A stretch of 34,807 nt of DNA, from the NCBI GenBank assembly GCA_028287865.1, contig JAQBOU010000097.1:1-34807 (forward strand). Reading direction: 5' to 3'. Source of the DNA: Mucilaginibacter sp. GTDB taxonomy: Bacteria; Bacteroidota; Bacteroidia; Sphingobacteriales; Sphingobacteriaceae. The notes beneath the pieces were generated by a model. The model ran no database searches, was not told the origin of the DNA, and saw only the letters and a list, made by a program, of their open reading frames with translations. Below are positions 1 to 11,800 of the stretch, in pieces (positions within the stretch are counted from its first letter, which is position 1; each line of letters begins with the position of its first letter). The translations under genes were made by a program, and so were the position numbers.

Positions 1-146
1 TTTTTAGGTAGATGAATTGTTAGTCAGGAAATTGTAAAATGACTCAAGTGGAATAAAATTTTGTATTAACTTTTGGTTAAAATGTATTTATATTCAGTTA
101 CTTATGTAGATTATATAAACATATAATTTAGGTTTAAGTTTAAAAA

Positions 147-1397
147 TCAAGGCGTACGTATTTGTCCGTTTCCTTTAACGATCCATTTATAACTGGTCAA
201 TTCTTCCAGTCCCATCGGACCACGGGCGTGCAATTTTTGCGTGCTTATTCCAATTTCTGCACCCAGTCCAAACTGCGCACCATCAGTAAAAGCGGTGGAG
301 GCGTTCACATAAACGGCGGCTGCATCAACCTGGTTTAAGAAGGCTTCGATGTTTTCACTATTCTCAGATATAATGGCCTCACTGTGTTTCGAGCTATAGG
401 CAGCGATATGATCCAGCGCTTCTTCAAAGCTCTCCACAACTTTAATTGCCATTTTTAATGATAGAAATTCCGTTCCAAAATGTTCAGGTTTGGCATGGCT
501 TAAGAGTCCATCGGGATAATGCCCTTTAAGGATCATAAACGCAGTTTTGTCCGCATAGATCACTACCTTTTTTTCAGCCAATGGTTTTATCATGGCGGGC
601 AAATCACGCAGTCTTGTATAATGCACAATCAAACAATCCAATGCATTACACACGCTTACCCGGCGGGTTTTTGCGTTGAAGATTATGGAGCTGCCTTTTT
701 CCAGGTCGGCAAATTCGTCAAAATAAGTATGGACAATCCCTGCGCCTGTTTCAATTACCGGTACTTTGCTGTTAAAACGAACATGATCTATCAAACCCTG
801 GCTTCCCCGCGGGATTAAAACATCCACATAACCTATGGCATTTAACAACGCGTCGGTGGCTTCACGTTCTGCGGGAAGCAGTATGGCCACGTTTATATCT
901 ATTTGGTACTTTAATAAAACCCCATGAATGATGGAAATAATAGCCCGGTTGGAAAAATCCGCATCGCTGCCACCTTTCAAAATGCAAATATTCCCGGTTT
1001 TAAAACAAAGGGAAAATACATCAAAGGTAACATTTGGCCGGGCTTCATAAATTACGCCAACCACTCCAAGCGGCACCCGTACTTTGGAAATATGTAAGCC
1101 ATTGGGCATTATTTTTTGTGAAAGAACATCGCCAAGAGGGCTTTCCAGGTTTGCCACGTTGTTTATTTCGGCGGCAATATCTTCAATGCGGGCGGCGGTT
1201 AGTTTTAAGCGGTCGTACTTTGGATCATTCACATCCATTCGCTCCAAATCCTTTTCATTCTCCTGCAATAAATATCCGGTTTGGGCAATAGCCGTTTCAG
1301 CAAGGTCTGTTAACACCTCGTTTATAACGGCAGCATCAACACTTTTTCTGCCTGCTATACGCGCGCTTTCAAAATACTTAGTGTAGTTATTTAGCAT
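147..1397 (-). CDS. proA: Glutamate-5-semialdehyde dehydrogenase
   Basis: 416 aa ORF with ProA motifs ([39 protein letters not shown]); overlaps proB by 7 nt. Confidence 0.97.
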   Translation of the reverse strand: MLNNYTKYFESARIAGRKSVDAAVINEVLTDLAETAIAQTGYLLQENEKDLERMDVNDPKYDRLKLTAARIEDIAAEINNVANLESPLGDVLSQKIMPNGLHISKVRVPLGVVGVIYEARPNVTFDVFSLCFKTGNICILKGGSDADFSNRAIISIIHGVLLKYQIDINVAILLPAEREATDALLNAIGYVDVLIPRGSQGLIDHVRFNSKVPVIETGAGIVHTYFDEFADLEKGSSIIFNAKTRRVSVCNALDCLIVHYTRLRDLPAMIKPLAEKKVVIYADKTAFMILKGHYPDGLLSHAKPEHFGTEFLSLKMAIKVVESFEEALDHIAAYSSKHSEAIISENSENIEAFLNQVDAAAVYVNASTAFTDGAQFGLGAEIGISTQKLHARGPMGLEELTSYKWIVKGNGQIRTP

Positions 1398-2470
1398 TCA
1401 AGGTAAAGATAATCATAATGTACCAGCGCTTTTTGATTTTTTTGGCCGATCATTCCGGCTGCTTTATCCGAGCCATATTCCGCAATACCCAAGCCGACCG
1501 GCTTGTTATTTTCATCGATTAATTTAATGATCTCTCCCTTTTTAAACTCAGCAACTATATTTATTACCCCTACAGGAAGCAGGCTGGATGCTTTGGCAGA
1601 GGTAAGTGCTGCCTTTGCACCTTCATTAACCTGCACAATACCCTTGGCGTAGTTACCGGAATGTGCTATCCATTTTTTTTTGCCCGAGGCGTTTTTATTT
1701 GGAACGAAATGAGTGTGCTCCGCCTTATTCTCCAGCACATCAAGTAAAATGTTGTCTTTTGTTCCATTGGCAATATGAACGGCAATACCAAGCTGGGCTA
1801 TTTTTTGCGCCATGGTTGATTTAGTGATCATCCCCCCCCGGCCAAACTGAGAACGGGCCGAGCTTACAAAAGATGCAAAGTCCATGGATTTATCAGTAAC
1901 TTCTTCAATCACTTTAACACCTTCATTTTCCGGGTTACCATCATATATTCCGTCAACATTGGTCAGCACTATTAGTGCCTGTGCATTCAGCATTGAAGCA
2001 ATGAGTCCCGCCAGTTCATCATTATCTGTAAACATCAGTTCGGTAACGGATACCACATCATTTTCATTTACCACCGGGATCACATGGTGCTGCAGTAAGA
2101 TTTTGAGACAGTTCTTCATGTTCAGGTAATGAAGCCTGTCCCTGAAGTCTTCCTTGGTTACCAATACTTGCGAACAAAGGATATTAAATTTTTCGAACCG
2201 TTGCGCATAGGTATTAATTAGCTTTACCTGGCCGATTGAAGCAAAGAGCTGTCTTGTTGCAATGGAATCATATTTTTCAGAAATGGTGATCAAACTGCGG
2301 CCCGAAGCTACTGCGCCAGAGGATACTAATATCACTTCCTTACCCTGTTGTTTTATCGCAGCAATTTGATCAACCAGGTGATTTATCCGTTTAATGTCGG
2401 GCAAACCATCTTTTTGAGTCAAAACGTTTGAACCAATCTTAATAATTATACGCTGATAGTTATAGGCCAT
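1391..2470 (-). CDS. proB: Glutamate 5-kinase with C-terminal PUA-like domain
   Basis: [39 protein letters not shown] motifs; adjacent to proA. Confidence 0.96.
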   Translation of the reverse strand: MAYNYQRIIIKIGSNVLTQKDGLPDIKRINHLVDQIAAIKQQGKEVILVSSGAVASGRSLITISEKYDSIATRQLFASIGQVKLINTYAQRFEKFNILCSQVLVTKEDFRDRLHYLNMKNCLKILLQHHVIPVVNENDVVSVTELMFTDNDELAGLIASMLNAQALIVLTNVDGIYDGNPENEGVKVIEEVTDKSMDFASFVSSARSQFGRGGMITKSTMAQKIAQLGIAVHIANGTKDNILLDVLENKAEHTHFVPNKNASGKKKWIAHSGNYAKGIVQVNEGAKAALTSAKASSLLPVGVINIVAEFKKGEIIKLIDENNKPVGLGIAEYGSDKAAGMIGQKNQKALVHYDYLYLEC

Positions 2471-2656
2471 TTTGGTAATAAATGGTGCAATATACAGGTA
2501 AAAAAATAGTAAATTGTATATTTTAGGAATGATTTTAGCATATAAATATAATTTTAACGGTTTTGTTACTGAAAAATATACTTATTTAACAAAAAAACAA
2601 TCGAAGCATAATAAAATGCCCATGTTTTAGCCTAAAATTGGGTTAAAATCCATTTT

Positions 2657-3418
2657 TTAACTGATAAATCCCTTTACATACTCCTTAGTCAGCTCCTCTT
2701 TTGGGCTTAGTAAAACTTCTTCTGTCGGACCGAATTCAATGATGCGGCCCATATAAACAAATACGATATAATCAGAAACACGCCGGGCCTGACGCAGGAT
2801 ATGTGTTACCAGCACAATGGAGTATTTTTCTTTTAAGCTGATAAAAAGGTCTTCAATTATCGAGGTAGAAACAGGATCAAGCGCGGAGGTTGACTCATCT
2901 CCTAAAATAATCTCCGGACCTACAGCCAATCCCCTGGCCAGGCATAAACGCTGCTGCTGACCTATGGATAAACGTGTTGCCGGTGCATTTAAACGGTCTT
3001 TAACCTCGTTCCATAAACCGGTAGCTTTTAATTGTTCTTCTACCAGCTCATCCAGTACCTGTTTTTTACGGATGCCATGAATCCGCGGTCCGTAAGCTAC
3101 ATTATCATAAATAGACATGGGCAGCGGGTAAGGCCGCTGGGAAAGCAATCCCATTTTTTTTCGGATATGGGTTACTTCGGCATCCGGTGCATAAATGTCT
3201 TCACCATCAACCAAAACCTTACCTGTTATTTTTACACCGTCGGTATTATCAAGCAGGCGGTTAAAGGATTTTAAAAGCGTTGTTTTACCGCAGCCAGAGG
3301 GACCTATAATAGAAGTTACTTTTTTATCAGGGATATTTATGTTGATATCATTTAAAATGTGCTGGTTGCCGATATGCACATTTAAATGCTGTACACTGAT
3401 ATGTGGTGTTTGGGTCAT
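2657..3418 (-). CDS. pstB: Phosphate ABC transporter ATP-binding protein
   Basis: Walker A GPSGCGKTT, signature LSIGQQQRLCLARGLA, Walker B-like IILGDESTSALDP; next to pstA/pstC. Confidence 0.95.
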   Translation of the reverse strand: MTQTPHISVQHLNVHIGNQHILNDININIPDKKVTSIIGPSGCGKTTLLKSFNRLLDNTDGVKITGKVLVDGEDIYAPDAEVTHIRKKMGLLSQRPYPLPMSIYDNVAYGPRIHGIRKKQVLDELVEEQLKATGLWNEVKDRLNAPATRLSIGQQQRLCLARGLAVGPEIILGDESTSALDPVSTSIIEDLFISLKEKYSIVLVTHILRQARRVSDYIVFVYMGRIIEFGPTEEVLLSPKEELTKEYVKGFIS

Positions 3419-4263
3419 TAAATGTTATGTTTTGAGAATTTCTTTATCAGTATTTCAGCTAATATGGTAATGCCTAATACAATAATGGTGAGGATGAGTG
3501 CAGAGGCATAGCCACGGCCCTGTACTTCTTCTACCGGGCTGCTTAATTGAAAAAAGATAGCCAAAGGAAGTGTGGCTGCAGGTTCATGCAGCGAGGTGGG
3601 TATATTGTCGCTGAAACCTGCGGTAAATAATACTGATGCAACATCGCCAATTGCCCTGCCGAAAGATAACAATATAGCGGTAAGTATACCGGGCCTTATC
3701 TGCCTTAAAACCACTTTGGCCATTTCCCAGCGGGTAGCGCCTAACGAAAGTGCCGCATCCCTTAATTCTAATGGTACGGTACGGATCACCTCATCCAGCG
3801 TACGTACAAGGATGGGTATAACCAGTAGCGTAACAGCTATAATGCCACCTAATAATGATGCCCTGATGCCGAAATAAACCATTATCAAAAAGCCAAAAGC
3901 GCCATAAACAATAGAAGGGATACCAAATAATACGTCAAATGCCGCCCGTAGCGTGTTGGATAAAAACTTTTTACCATCCATATACATATTGATAAATATG
4001 GCAACAGGTATGCTGATAATAAGCCCCAACACTGTTGCACCGCCAGCTACATAAAGCGAGCCGATAATCGCATTCAAAATGCCCCCTTCTTTGCCGATGT
4101 AAAAGCCGCCGCCGGGTGTTTTGGTAAGCATATCCCAGGTCATATAGGGCGCACCTTTAATGAATACCGTTCCTACAATCAGGAAAAAGCTGCCACCAAC
4201 AACCACGGTGGCTATTACCATGAGCGACCGGAAAAATAATTCTTCTAATTTTCGTCTTTTCAT
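3418..4263 (-). CDS. pstA: Phosphate ABC transporter permease PstA
   Basis: Membrane permease with EAA-like motif (ELRDAALSLGATRWEMAKVVL); gene order in pst operon. Confidence 0.94.
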   Translation of the reverse strand: MKRRKLEELFFRSLMVIATVVVGGSFFLIVGTVFIKGAPYMTWDMLTKTPGGGFYIGKEGGILNAIIGSLYVAGGATVLGLIISIPVAIFINMYMDGKKFLSNTLRAAFDVLFGIPSIVYGAFGFLIMVYFGIRASLLGGIIAVTLLVIPILVRTLDEVIRTVPLELRDAALSLGATRWEMAKVVLRQIRPGILTAILLSFGRAIGDVASVLFTAGFSDNIPTSLHEPAATLPLAIFFQLSSPVEEVQGRGYASALILTIIVLGITILAEILIKKFSKHNI

Positions 4264-5147
4264 CCAATCAGCTTTCTTTCCAAACGGGTTAATATCACCC
4301 TTGAAATAATGTTAAACAACAGAATAATTATAAAAAGCAGCAACGCTGCAAACATCAGTGCAGAATCATAAAGTGGAATTGACATCATCTCGCCGTAATT
4401 ATTAGCTATTAACGCCGGAAGCGGATAACCCGGATCAAAAACGGAATTCGGTACAACCGCGTTATTGCCGCATACCATTAACACAGCTATGGTTTCGCCA
4501 AACGCACGTGATATAGCTAAAACTACGGCTGTAACAATTCCGGGAAGCGCTTTACGCAGTGCAACATTTTTTATGGTTTCCCATTGGGTAGCGCCTAACG
4601 AAAGTGAGGCATCTTTTAATTCCTTCGGTATTGTTCTGAGTACTTCGCTGATAATGCTTACTATGAGCGGAAAGATCATCACCGCTAAAACAATTCCGCC
4701 GGCTAAAACCGAATAACCGGTGGAATAATCAACAAAGTGGGGCGCAATATATTTTTGAATAAGCGGAATGATAAAAAGCACCCCCCAAACGCCAAATATA
4801 ACCGGCGGTATGCCAGAAAGCAGGTTTACAAAGGGAACCAGAATTCTTTTTATACGGGCATGTGCATATTCCACTATGTATAAAGCGGTAAACAAACACA
4901 AGGGCAAGGCTATAACAATAGCTATACCGGTTACCCATAAAGTGCCCATTATAAACGGGTAAAAGCCAAATAACCCTTTGAGTGGTTTCCATACACTTGA
5001 AGTGACAAGTTCACCCCATGATGATTTCTGTAATAAAGGGATGGAATGGTAATACAATCCAATCCCTATAACCAATAATAATGAAACTGATGCCAGTGTA
5101 AATACCAGCATCAGTTTTGAAAGGATCTTATCTTTTAGTAAACGCAT
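4260..5147 (-). CDS. pstC: Phosphate ABC transporter permease PstC
   Basis: Membrane permease with ELKDASLSLGATQWETIKNVALRKALPGI; start overlaps pstA start region by 4 nt. Confidence 0.94.
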   Translation of the reverse strand: MRLLKDKILSKLMLVFTLASVSLLLVIGIGLYYHSIPLLQKSSWGELVTSSVWKPLKGLFGFYPFIMGTLWVTGIAIVIALPLCLFTALYIVEYAHARIKRILVPFVNLLSGIPPVIFGVWGVLFIIPLIQKYIAPHFVDYSTGYSVLAGGIVLAVMIFPLIVSIISEVLRTIPKELKDASLSLGATQWETIKNVALRKALPGIVTAVVLAISRAFGETIAVLMVCGNNAVVPNSVFDPGYPLPALIANNYGEMMSIPLYDSALMFAALLLFIIILLFNIISRVILTRLERKLIG

Positions 5148-5219
5148 GTGTTAGTAATTGGTTCGCCCCCTCTAAATCTCCCCTGTTGGGGAGACTTTAA
5201 CTTCATTCTTCCTTAAAGC

Positions 5220-5259
5220 CTCCTTTCCGGTCCGTAGGACTCCTTTGGAGGGAAGGTTG
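5220..5259 (-). repeat. Dispersed intergenic repeat located between pstS and pstC
   Basis: Minus strand ccaaccttccctccaaaggagtcctacggaccggaaagga; matches 16201-16241. Confidence 0.8.
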
Positions 5260-5270
5260 GGTGGGGCTTT

Positions 5271-6251
5271 TCAATCCGCCTTCTTCAGCTCCTCCTGGAT
5301 TTTGGTTTTAGATAGCGGGATATAACCATTTTCGTCAACAAATTTTTGGCCTGCTGTTAATACGTATTTCACAAATTCTACCAGCTCTTTTTTCTTTGGC
5401 TTTCCCTTAAATAAAAAGCCAAGATTACGGGCCGGGGGCGAGGGATACTTTCCTTCGCCTATTGCAGTGGTTAATTCATCAATGGTGGCATAGAAATTTT
5501 CATTGGCATCGATTTTACCATTGCCATTCACATCAATTGGCAGCGCATGCACACCGGCAACCGGCTTGCGTGTTTTCAGATCATACAAGTATGCCAGATT
5601 GTTATAACCGATGGCCGCCGGATCTTTTTTAACTGCCTGCGCTAAACCGGGATCGCCAAAAACACCTACTCCAAGCAGGTCTTCCTGTTTTTTACCAAAA
5701 TATTTAGCCCAGGTTTCTCCGGCGCCGGCAGCATCTGAGCGGGTGTAAACATGTATGGGTACAGCCGCTTTGCCTGCTACCTGCTTCCAGTTTTTTATAC
5801 TGCCGGTTACAAAAATGTTCAGGAATTGGTCTTTTTTAACGCCTTTTGCAAGTATTTCTGACGCATCAGGATTCCCGGTATTAAATGTTTGCACCATCGC
5901 ATCCTTTGTCACATAGATAGTATAAGCGCCTTTTTTTACTTCCGAAGGATCAATATCCCTTGAGGCCAATCCGATATCAACCAAGCCCGATAAGGCATCG
6001 GTTATCCCTTTACCGGCACCACCTGCCGAAATATTAAACTTAACATTTGGATGCAGTTTTTTAAACTCATCGGCCCATTTTACGGTGATAGGGTATAAAG
6101 CAAAGGCACCTGAGATACTTATTGTCCCTTCAAGGTCATCCGCAGGAATCATATTAGTCTTGTGCCCGACAAATGATGAAGTAATTAATAACACACCTGA
6201 AACAGCTATTACTGCTATAAGTGATCTGGGTTTTAATATTTTTTTTATCAT
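5271..6251 (-). CDS. pstS: Phosphate ABC transporter substrate-binding protein (PstS family)
   Basis: Signal peptide, ISISGAFALYPITVKWADEF, SAGGAGKGITDALSG, SRDIDPSE; operon context. Confidence 0.93.
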   Translation of the reverse strand: MIKKILKPRSLIAVIAVSGVLLITSSFVGHKTNMIPADDLEGTISISGAFALYPITVKWADEFKKLHPNVKFNISAGGAGKGITDALSGLVDIGLASRDIDPSEVKKGAYTIYVTKDAMVQTFNTGNPDASEILAKGVKKDQFLNIFVTGSIKNWKQVAGKAAVPIHVYTRSDAAGAGETWAKYFGKKQEDLLGVGVFGDPGLAQAVKKDPAAIGYNNLAYLYDLKTRKPVAGVHALPIDVNGNGKIDANENFYATIDELTTAIGEGKYPSPPARNLGFLFKGKPKKKELVEFVKYVLTAGQKFVDENGYIPLSKTKIQEELKKAD

Positions 6252-6261
6252 CCTGTTTTAT

Positions 6262-7398
6262 TTAAAAAGTCAATTGTAATTGAGCCTCAAAAATGTTGTT
6301 TTTAACCTGGGTAACTGCTTCACGGCGGTCGAGGTAATCAATTGCTAACCTTGCCCATGCATTAAAGAAGTAATTAACCCCACCTGTATAATAGTTGGTG
6401 CGAACGTTTGCCGTAACCTGGTTAGGGTCATAGGTATCGTATTTTGCGGCAAGCTGTAGTTTTTTGGGGATCACAAAATAGGTGGCCTGGCCATACCAGC
6501 CATCTCTTTTAATGATGCCGTCTGTGCCTTTATCATATTCAGCCTGTAAAGCGAGGCCGCCTATTACATACCTGGCATCAAAACCAACCCGGTTACGTTT
6601 TTGGTTTTTTGCCGGTGTACCATAATTACCTTGCCCGTTATAAAAATCACCGGATATAGTAAGGTCCCTAACAGGATGAACGCTAAACCGCCCCACTATA
6701 TCTTTATGGTTATTGTTATCAGTGGTTACATCATACCCTGCACCGTTAAAAATACCCAGGGTATAATCAAACAGGTACCTGCCGTCCACCTTTGCAAAGC
6801 TGCCATTTACCTGGATGCCAATGTCACGTCCATTCTGATTGCCAATTACATCTGACGATCTTCCGGAAAGCGCATTAACCACCTGTGAGCGGTCAATAAA
6901 GTCAAGTTGACTATCCGCAATCAGGCTTTCGAGCGAGTAGGGGACTTTGAACTGCCCCGCCGTGAACTTTAAATAATCAGCTATTTTATAAGTGGTATAA
7001 GCATCCAGCAGCTTAGTAGTTCCGGCAAATTCAGTATATACTTCATAATTCCAGTTGTCATTAATATCCCCTTTTACATCAAGGCGGGCACGGTGAAGGA
7101 GGAATGTGTTATTTACACCGGTTTGCTGAAATCCCTCATATTCTGTTTGGATCAAACCGCTTATTTGTAAAGCCCTGCTGCCTATGGTTATACCATGCTG
7201 ATTTTCCTTTTCTTTATCTTTTTTTGCCTGTTCTTTTACGGCCTGGTCTGCGCGGATTGAATCGGCTTCCCGCTCCGTCAAAACGTTCTTTTTAATAAGC
7301 AGGTTTAAAAGGTCTTCATTTTGTTGCGCTTTTGAAGTAAAAGCAGCGAAAAGTATAGCCAATACAATGGCCGTTCTGATTATGTAAGGTAATTTCAT
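6262..7398 (-). CDS. Phosphate-selective porin (OprP/OprO-like) outer membrane protein
   Basis: Signal peptide, beta-barrel pattern ending in aromatic (QLQLTF), typical HRARLDVKGDINDNWNYEVYTEF; upstream of pstS. Confidence 0.88.
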   Translation of the reverse strand: MKLPYIIRTAIVLAILFAAFTSKAQQNEDLLNLLIKKNVLTEREADSIRADQAVKEQAKKDKEKENQHGITIGSRALQISGLIQTEYEGFQQTGVNNTFLLHRARLDVKGDINDNWNYEVYTEFAGTTKLLDAYTTYKIADYLKFTAGQFKVPYSLESLIADSQLDFIDRSQVVNALSGRSSDVIGNQNGRDIGIQVNGSFAKVDGRYLFDYTLGIFNGAGYDVTTDNNNHKDIVGRFSVHPVRDLTISGDFYNGQGNYGTPAKNQKRNRVGFDARYVIGGLALQAEYDKGTDGIIKRDGWYGQATYFVIPKKLQLAAKYDTYDPNQVTANVRTNYYTGGVNYFFNAWARLAIDYLDRREAVTQVKNNIFEAQLQLTF

Positions 7399-7681
7399 TT
7401 GTTAATTTTATTCGTGAAAAGTTTAATTAATAGCTATATCAGATTGAAGCGGCATCAATAATAACACCTACAACAACCGGGTATTTTGGAATAGCAGAAT
7501 AAAGTTGAATTAAATTGCAAGTACAGATTCAAGGTTTTCATTTGTTTAATATCTATAATATCTACCGATTTAGTAGTGTAAAAATAGATGTATTATTTTA
7601 ATTCACAAATGTTTATTTAAAAAAAGTGAAAATTAAAAGAAATATTATTGTTATTTGTTGATAATAAGGTAGTTATTAAAT

Positions 7682-7712
7682 AAAAAAACCGGTAGCTTTT
7701 ATAGCCACCGGT
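7682..7712 (-). terminator. Rho-independent terminator of the efflux operon
   Basis: Minus strand: ACCGGTGGC-TATAAAA-GCTACCGGT followed by a T run; 30 nt downstream of the adaptor gene stop. Confidence 0.85.
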
Positions 7713-7742
7713 CATAAAACAATAAAATAACCACAAACTTTA

Positions 7743-8822
7743 TTATATTTCATCTCCCTGTTTGATCTCATCCGAGGCATGCAACAAGATTTTATCATCC
7801 GGTTTAAGGTCGCCGAATACTTCTGTCGAGTCCTTGCTTGTCAATCCTTCTTTAATATTAACCAGGTTAGCTTTACCGTTTCTTACAGTGACAACATATT
7901 CTTTTTCGGTAGACCTGACAATGGCTGAGTTTGGCACCAGCAAAGATTTTGCTCCCGAAACCATCGGTATTTTCACTTCGGCGTACATGCCGGGTTTCAA
8001 TTGCCCGCTTTTGTTTGCCACATCAATTTCGATAGCTTCCTGCCGCATGCTGCCCAAAGCATTTGCCGAACGGCTTATTTTGGCAGTATGCGCCTGTCCG
8101 GGCATCGCATTAAAAGTAAAGGTGACAGGCTGATTCAGGTCTACCTTATCTACATAATCTTCAGGAATATAAACGGTAAGGCGCATTTTATTTATGTCCT
8201 GTATAATCAACATTGGCTGGTCGGTTTCTTTCCCTGGTGCTACCAATGCGCCCGGAGAAACGTTTCTTTGGACTATCATTCCATCAAAAGGAGCGTAGAT
8301 GCGCAGGTATCCCTGCATTGTTCTTACTGCATCTACATTTGAATGCTCGGATTGTGCCATTGCCAGATCTGCTTTCATTTTAGAATTTGCATTGTCAAGG
8401 TCCAGCGGTGATACAGATCCCGGCTCTTTAGCGGCTTCCTTAAGGCGTTCATATTTTTCTTTGCTGGCCTCGGCGTTTTCCTGCGATTGTATATAACGGG
8501 AATTGGCCGCCTGCAATTGCGACTCCATTTCAGGCGCTTCCAATGTCATCAGTAACTGACCCTTTTTTACAATAGAGCCGCGGTCAACAAATAATTGCTT
8601 TACAAACCCGTTTACCTTTGGGAAAAGGTTTACTTCATTAAAGGGAACTAACTGTCCCGGCAAATTGGCTGAACTTGATAATGCCTTTTCAGAAACAGTA
8701 CCAAATTCATATTTACCGGTATTTTTCTTCGATTGGCCGGTTAAATCAACCGGTTTCTGATTTCCTGAACAGGCTGCAAACAAGCCGGTTACGGCTAATA
8801 ACAAATAAGATCTATATTTCAT
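7743..8822 (-). CDS. RND efflux periplasmic adaptor subunit (MFP), lipoprotein
   Basis: Lipobox-like FAACSG, biotinyl-lipoyl-like VDRGSIVKKGQLLMTLEAPEMESQL, APFDGMIVQRNVSPGALV. Confidence 0.93.
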   Translation of the reverse strand: MKYRSYLLLAVTGLFAACSGNQKPVDLTGQSKKNTGKYEFGTVSEKALSSSANLPGQLVPFNEVNLFPKVNGFVKQLFVDRGSIVKKGQLLMTLEAPEMESQLQAANSRYIQSQENAEASKEKYERLKEAAKEPGSVSPLDLDNANSKMKADLAMAQSEHSNVDAVRTMQGYLRIYAPFDGMIVQRNVSPGALVAPGKETDQPMLIIQDINKMRLTVYIPEDYVDKVDLNQPVTFTFNAMPGQAHTAKISRSANALGSMRQEAIEIDVANKSGQLKPGMYAEVKIPMVSGAKSLLVPNSAIVRSTEKEYVVTVRNGKANLVNIKEGLTSKDSTEVFGDLKPDDKILLHASDEIKQGDEI

Positions 8823-11800
8823 GGTGTTGGATATTTAAATTGGTGGTTTTGGTTGATTCTTCCGGCATTAATGATGGTTCGTCGTAGGTTGTTTTATTTT
8901 GTACCCAGGCAAATACCATAGGCAGTATAAACAAGGCAGCAAGCGTTGACGCAAACAGGCCGCCGATAACTGCGCGGCCAAGTGGGGCGGATTGTTCGCC
9001 AGCCTCACCCATGCCCGAAGCCATCGGGATCATCCCGGCAATCATTGCCAAGCTTGTCATCAGGATTGGCCGTAAACGGATAGAGGCACTGGTAATTGCA
9101 GCTTTGGTGGAATCCCTGAACTCCAGCCGCAATTTTTCAGCGTTGGTTACGATCAGTATAGCATTTGCTACCGATACCCCCGTTGACATGATCATACCCA
9201 TGTACGACTGCAGGTTGAGTGTGGAACCTGTTATTAATAGGGCGGTTATTGAACCTAATATTACGGCCGGGATAGTTACCAGTACCGTTAACGATACTTT
9301 AAAGGATTGATAGTTTGCGGCCAGCAATAAGAATATTACCAGGATTGCAAACGCCAACCCGTTTTGCAGGCTGGTTAGCGTCTCAGTTAAAAGACCTGAC
9401 ATACCGCCAATTTCTGCAATTAAGCCTTTGGGAGGGGCACCTATGGATTGCACCGCATTCTGAACAGCAGTAGTAGCCGAACCAAGATCCTTTTTATAAA
9501 TATTTGCGCTTACCGTGATAAAACGCCGGGGACCGGTGCGGTCATACTCGCCGGGAGCTGTAGTTATTTTAAAAGTGGCAACATCTGCAAGGGTAGGGCT
9601 GCTTTGGCCTTTTAAAAGAGGTATCTCCTTCAGCTCATCCATATTATCCATCACATACTCAGGTACCTGGGCCTGTACCTGGTAGGTATAAGCATTTTTC
9701 TCATCCAGCCATAAATTTTTTAGTGTAAACCGGCTGGAGGAGGTACTTGCCGTTACGGAACGTGCAATATCACTTACATTTAATCCTAATTGCGATACTT
9801 TTAAACGGTCGAGCGTGATGGCAATTACCGGGTAATCCAAAGGCTGATTTATTTGCACGTCGCGCAGGTAGGGAATTTGTTTCAGTTTCCCTAAAACCTT
9901 GTACGCGTAAGTTTTTATCTGCTGCAGATCCTTACCTGCCACCTGAACTTCTATGGGCGTATTGGCGCCCTGGCTCATGATCTTTTCAGTCATGTCGATA
10001 GGTTCAAAAGTAATTGACATTTCGGGTAGCTCATGGGCTATGTTTTTTCGCAGCGCATCCTTTAACTCGTCCATATTAACCTTATAATTTTCGTCAAGGT
10101 TTACCTGTAAAACGGCCTCGTGTGTGCCGGTATTAAAAACGTACAGGTTGCTGCTTCCAAAACTGCTGGGCACTAAACCAATATAGCCGGATGTGATTTT
10201 CACATGGTTATTTACGGTCTGGTCTATAATGTGCAATACCTGTTTAAATTTGTCTTCCGTACGTTCCAATCTTGTGCCCTGGGGTTCTTTTAAGCGGATC
10301 TGGAACTGGCCGTTATTGAGTTTTGGCATCATATCTTTACCAATAACAACAAATCCAATACCGGCCAATACAATTACCACAACCAGGTAAGTGAGTACGT
10401 ACAGTTTTTTACGCGGCATTAAGCGCTTTATAATTTTTATAAACCGCTGTTTAACTTTTTCAAAAAGATCGTTTTCTTCAGGATGCTCTTCTTCCTGCTG
10501 CTGGTGCATATTCACCTGACCTTCCTCATAGCTATCCATTGATTCCCCTGCATGGGCATGTACTTTGCCGTGGTGATAAGTTTGATAGCGCTCTGCTTTT
10601 ATCATCCAGTTGCTTAATATGGGCACCAGGGTTTGAGCAATAATGAAAGAAACGATCATGGTTAAGCCGATTGACATCGACAACGGTAAAAACATCGCCT
10701 TTGGCACACCATTCATCATAAAGGATGGAGCAAAAACGGCCAGGATACATAATAATATCAGTAACAGGGGAAACGAAATTTCCTCGCAGGCATCATAAAT
10801 AGCCAGCCGTTTGGATTTTCCCATTTCCAGGTGCTGGTGGATGTTTTCGATGGTCACCGTTGCCTGATCGACGAGGATGCCAATAGCCAGCGCCAGCCCG
10901 CTCAATGTCATAATGTTTATGGTTTGCCCAAATAAGCTAAGCAAAAGTACCCCGATTAATATGGATACCGGAATAGTGATCACCACAATTAAACTGCTGC
11001 GCCAGTCGCGCAAAAATAACAATACCATTAACCCGGTTAATATCGCGCCAAGGCCGCCTTCGGTCATTAAGCTTTTTACAGCGTTTACCACAAACACTGA
11101 TTGGTCAAATTCATAGGAGATTTTTACATCATTTGGCAACAGGCTTTGCATTTCGGGCAGCTTACTTTTTAAATTTTGAACCACTGTCCAAGTTGATGCC
11201 GAAGCCGTTTTTACCACCGGAATATAAACAGAACGTTTGCCATTGATGAGTGCATAATCCACTGTAACATCGGCTGCATCGGTAACCCTTGCTATATCCT
11301 TCACATAAATCGGCACTCCATTTTTGGTGATCACCGGAATATTGCCAAAGTTTTCGGAGTTTTTAATCAAGGTATTCATAGTGGTTAGATACATGGTATT
11401 GCCAACCCTGAGGTTACCTGACGGCGACATCACATTGTATTTTGACAATGCTTCAACCACCTCATCAGGGGTAAGGTTAAAGCTTCTCAATTTATTCGGA
11501 TCAATACTAAAAACAATTGTTCTGGCATTTGACCCAAACGGCGGCGGGGCAGACAGGCCCGGTATAGTTGAAAACATCGGCCGGATGCGGGTGGCGGCCA
11601 GGTCATAAATGTCTTTCAAATTTTCACTTTTACTATCCAAAACCAGTTCTCCCACCGGCAGGGATGAAGCATCGTACCTGATCACCTGCGGAGGTAAAGC
11701 ACCTGGAGGAAAAAAGCTTTGCGCCCTGTTAACCTGCAGGGCTACCTGGGCCGAAGCTTCGGCCATATTGGTAGTTTCGTAAAACGATATTTTAACGATT

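Noticed and set aside
519-1386. Plus-strand ORFs opposite proA
   Set aside because: Antisense to a clearly conserved gene, with no recognisable domains.
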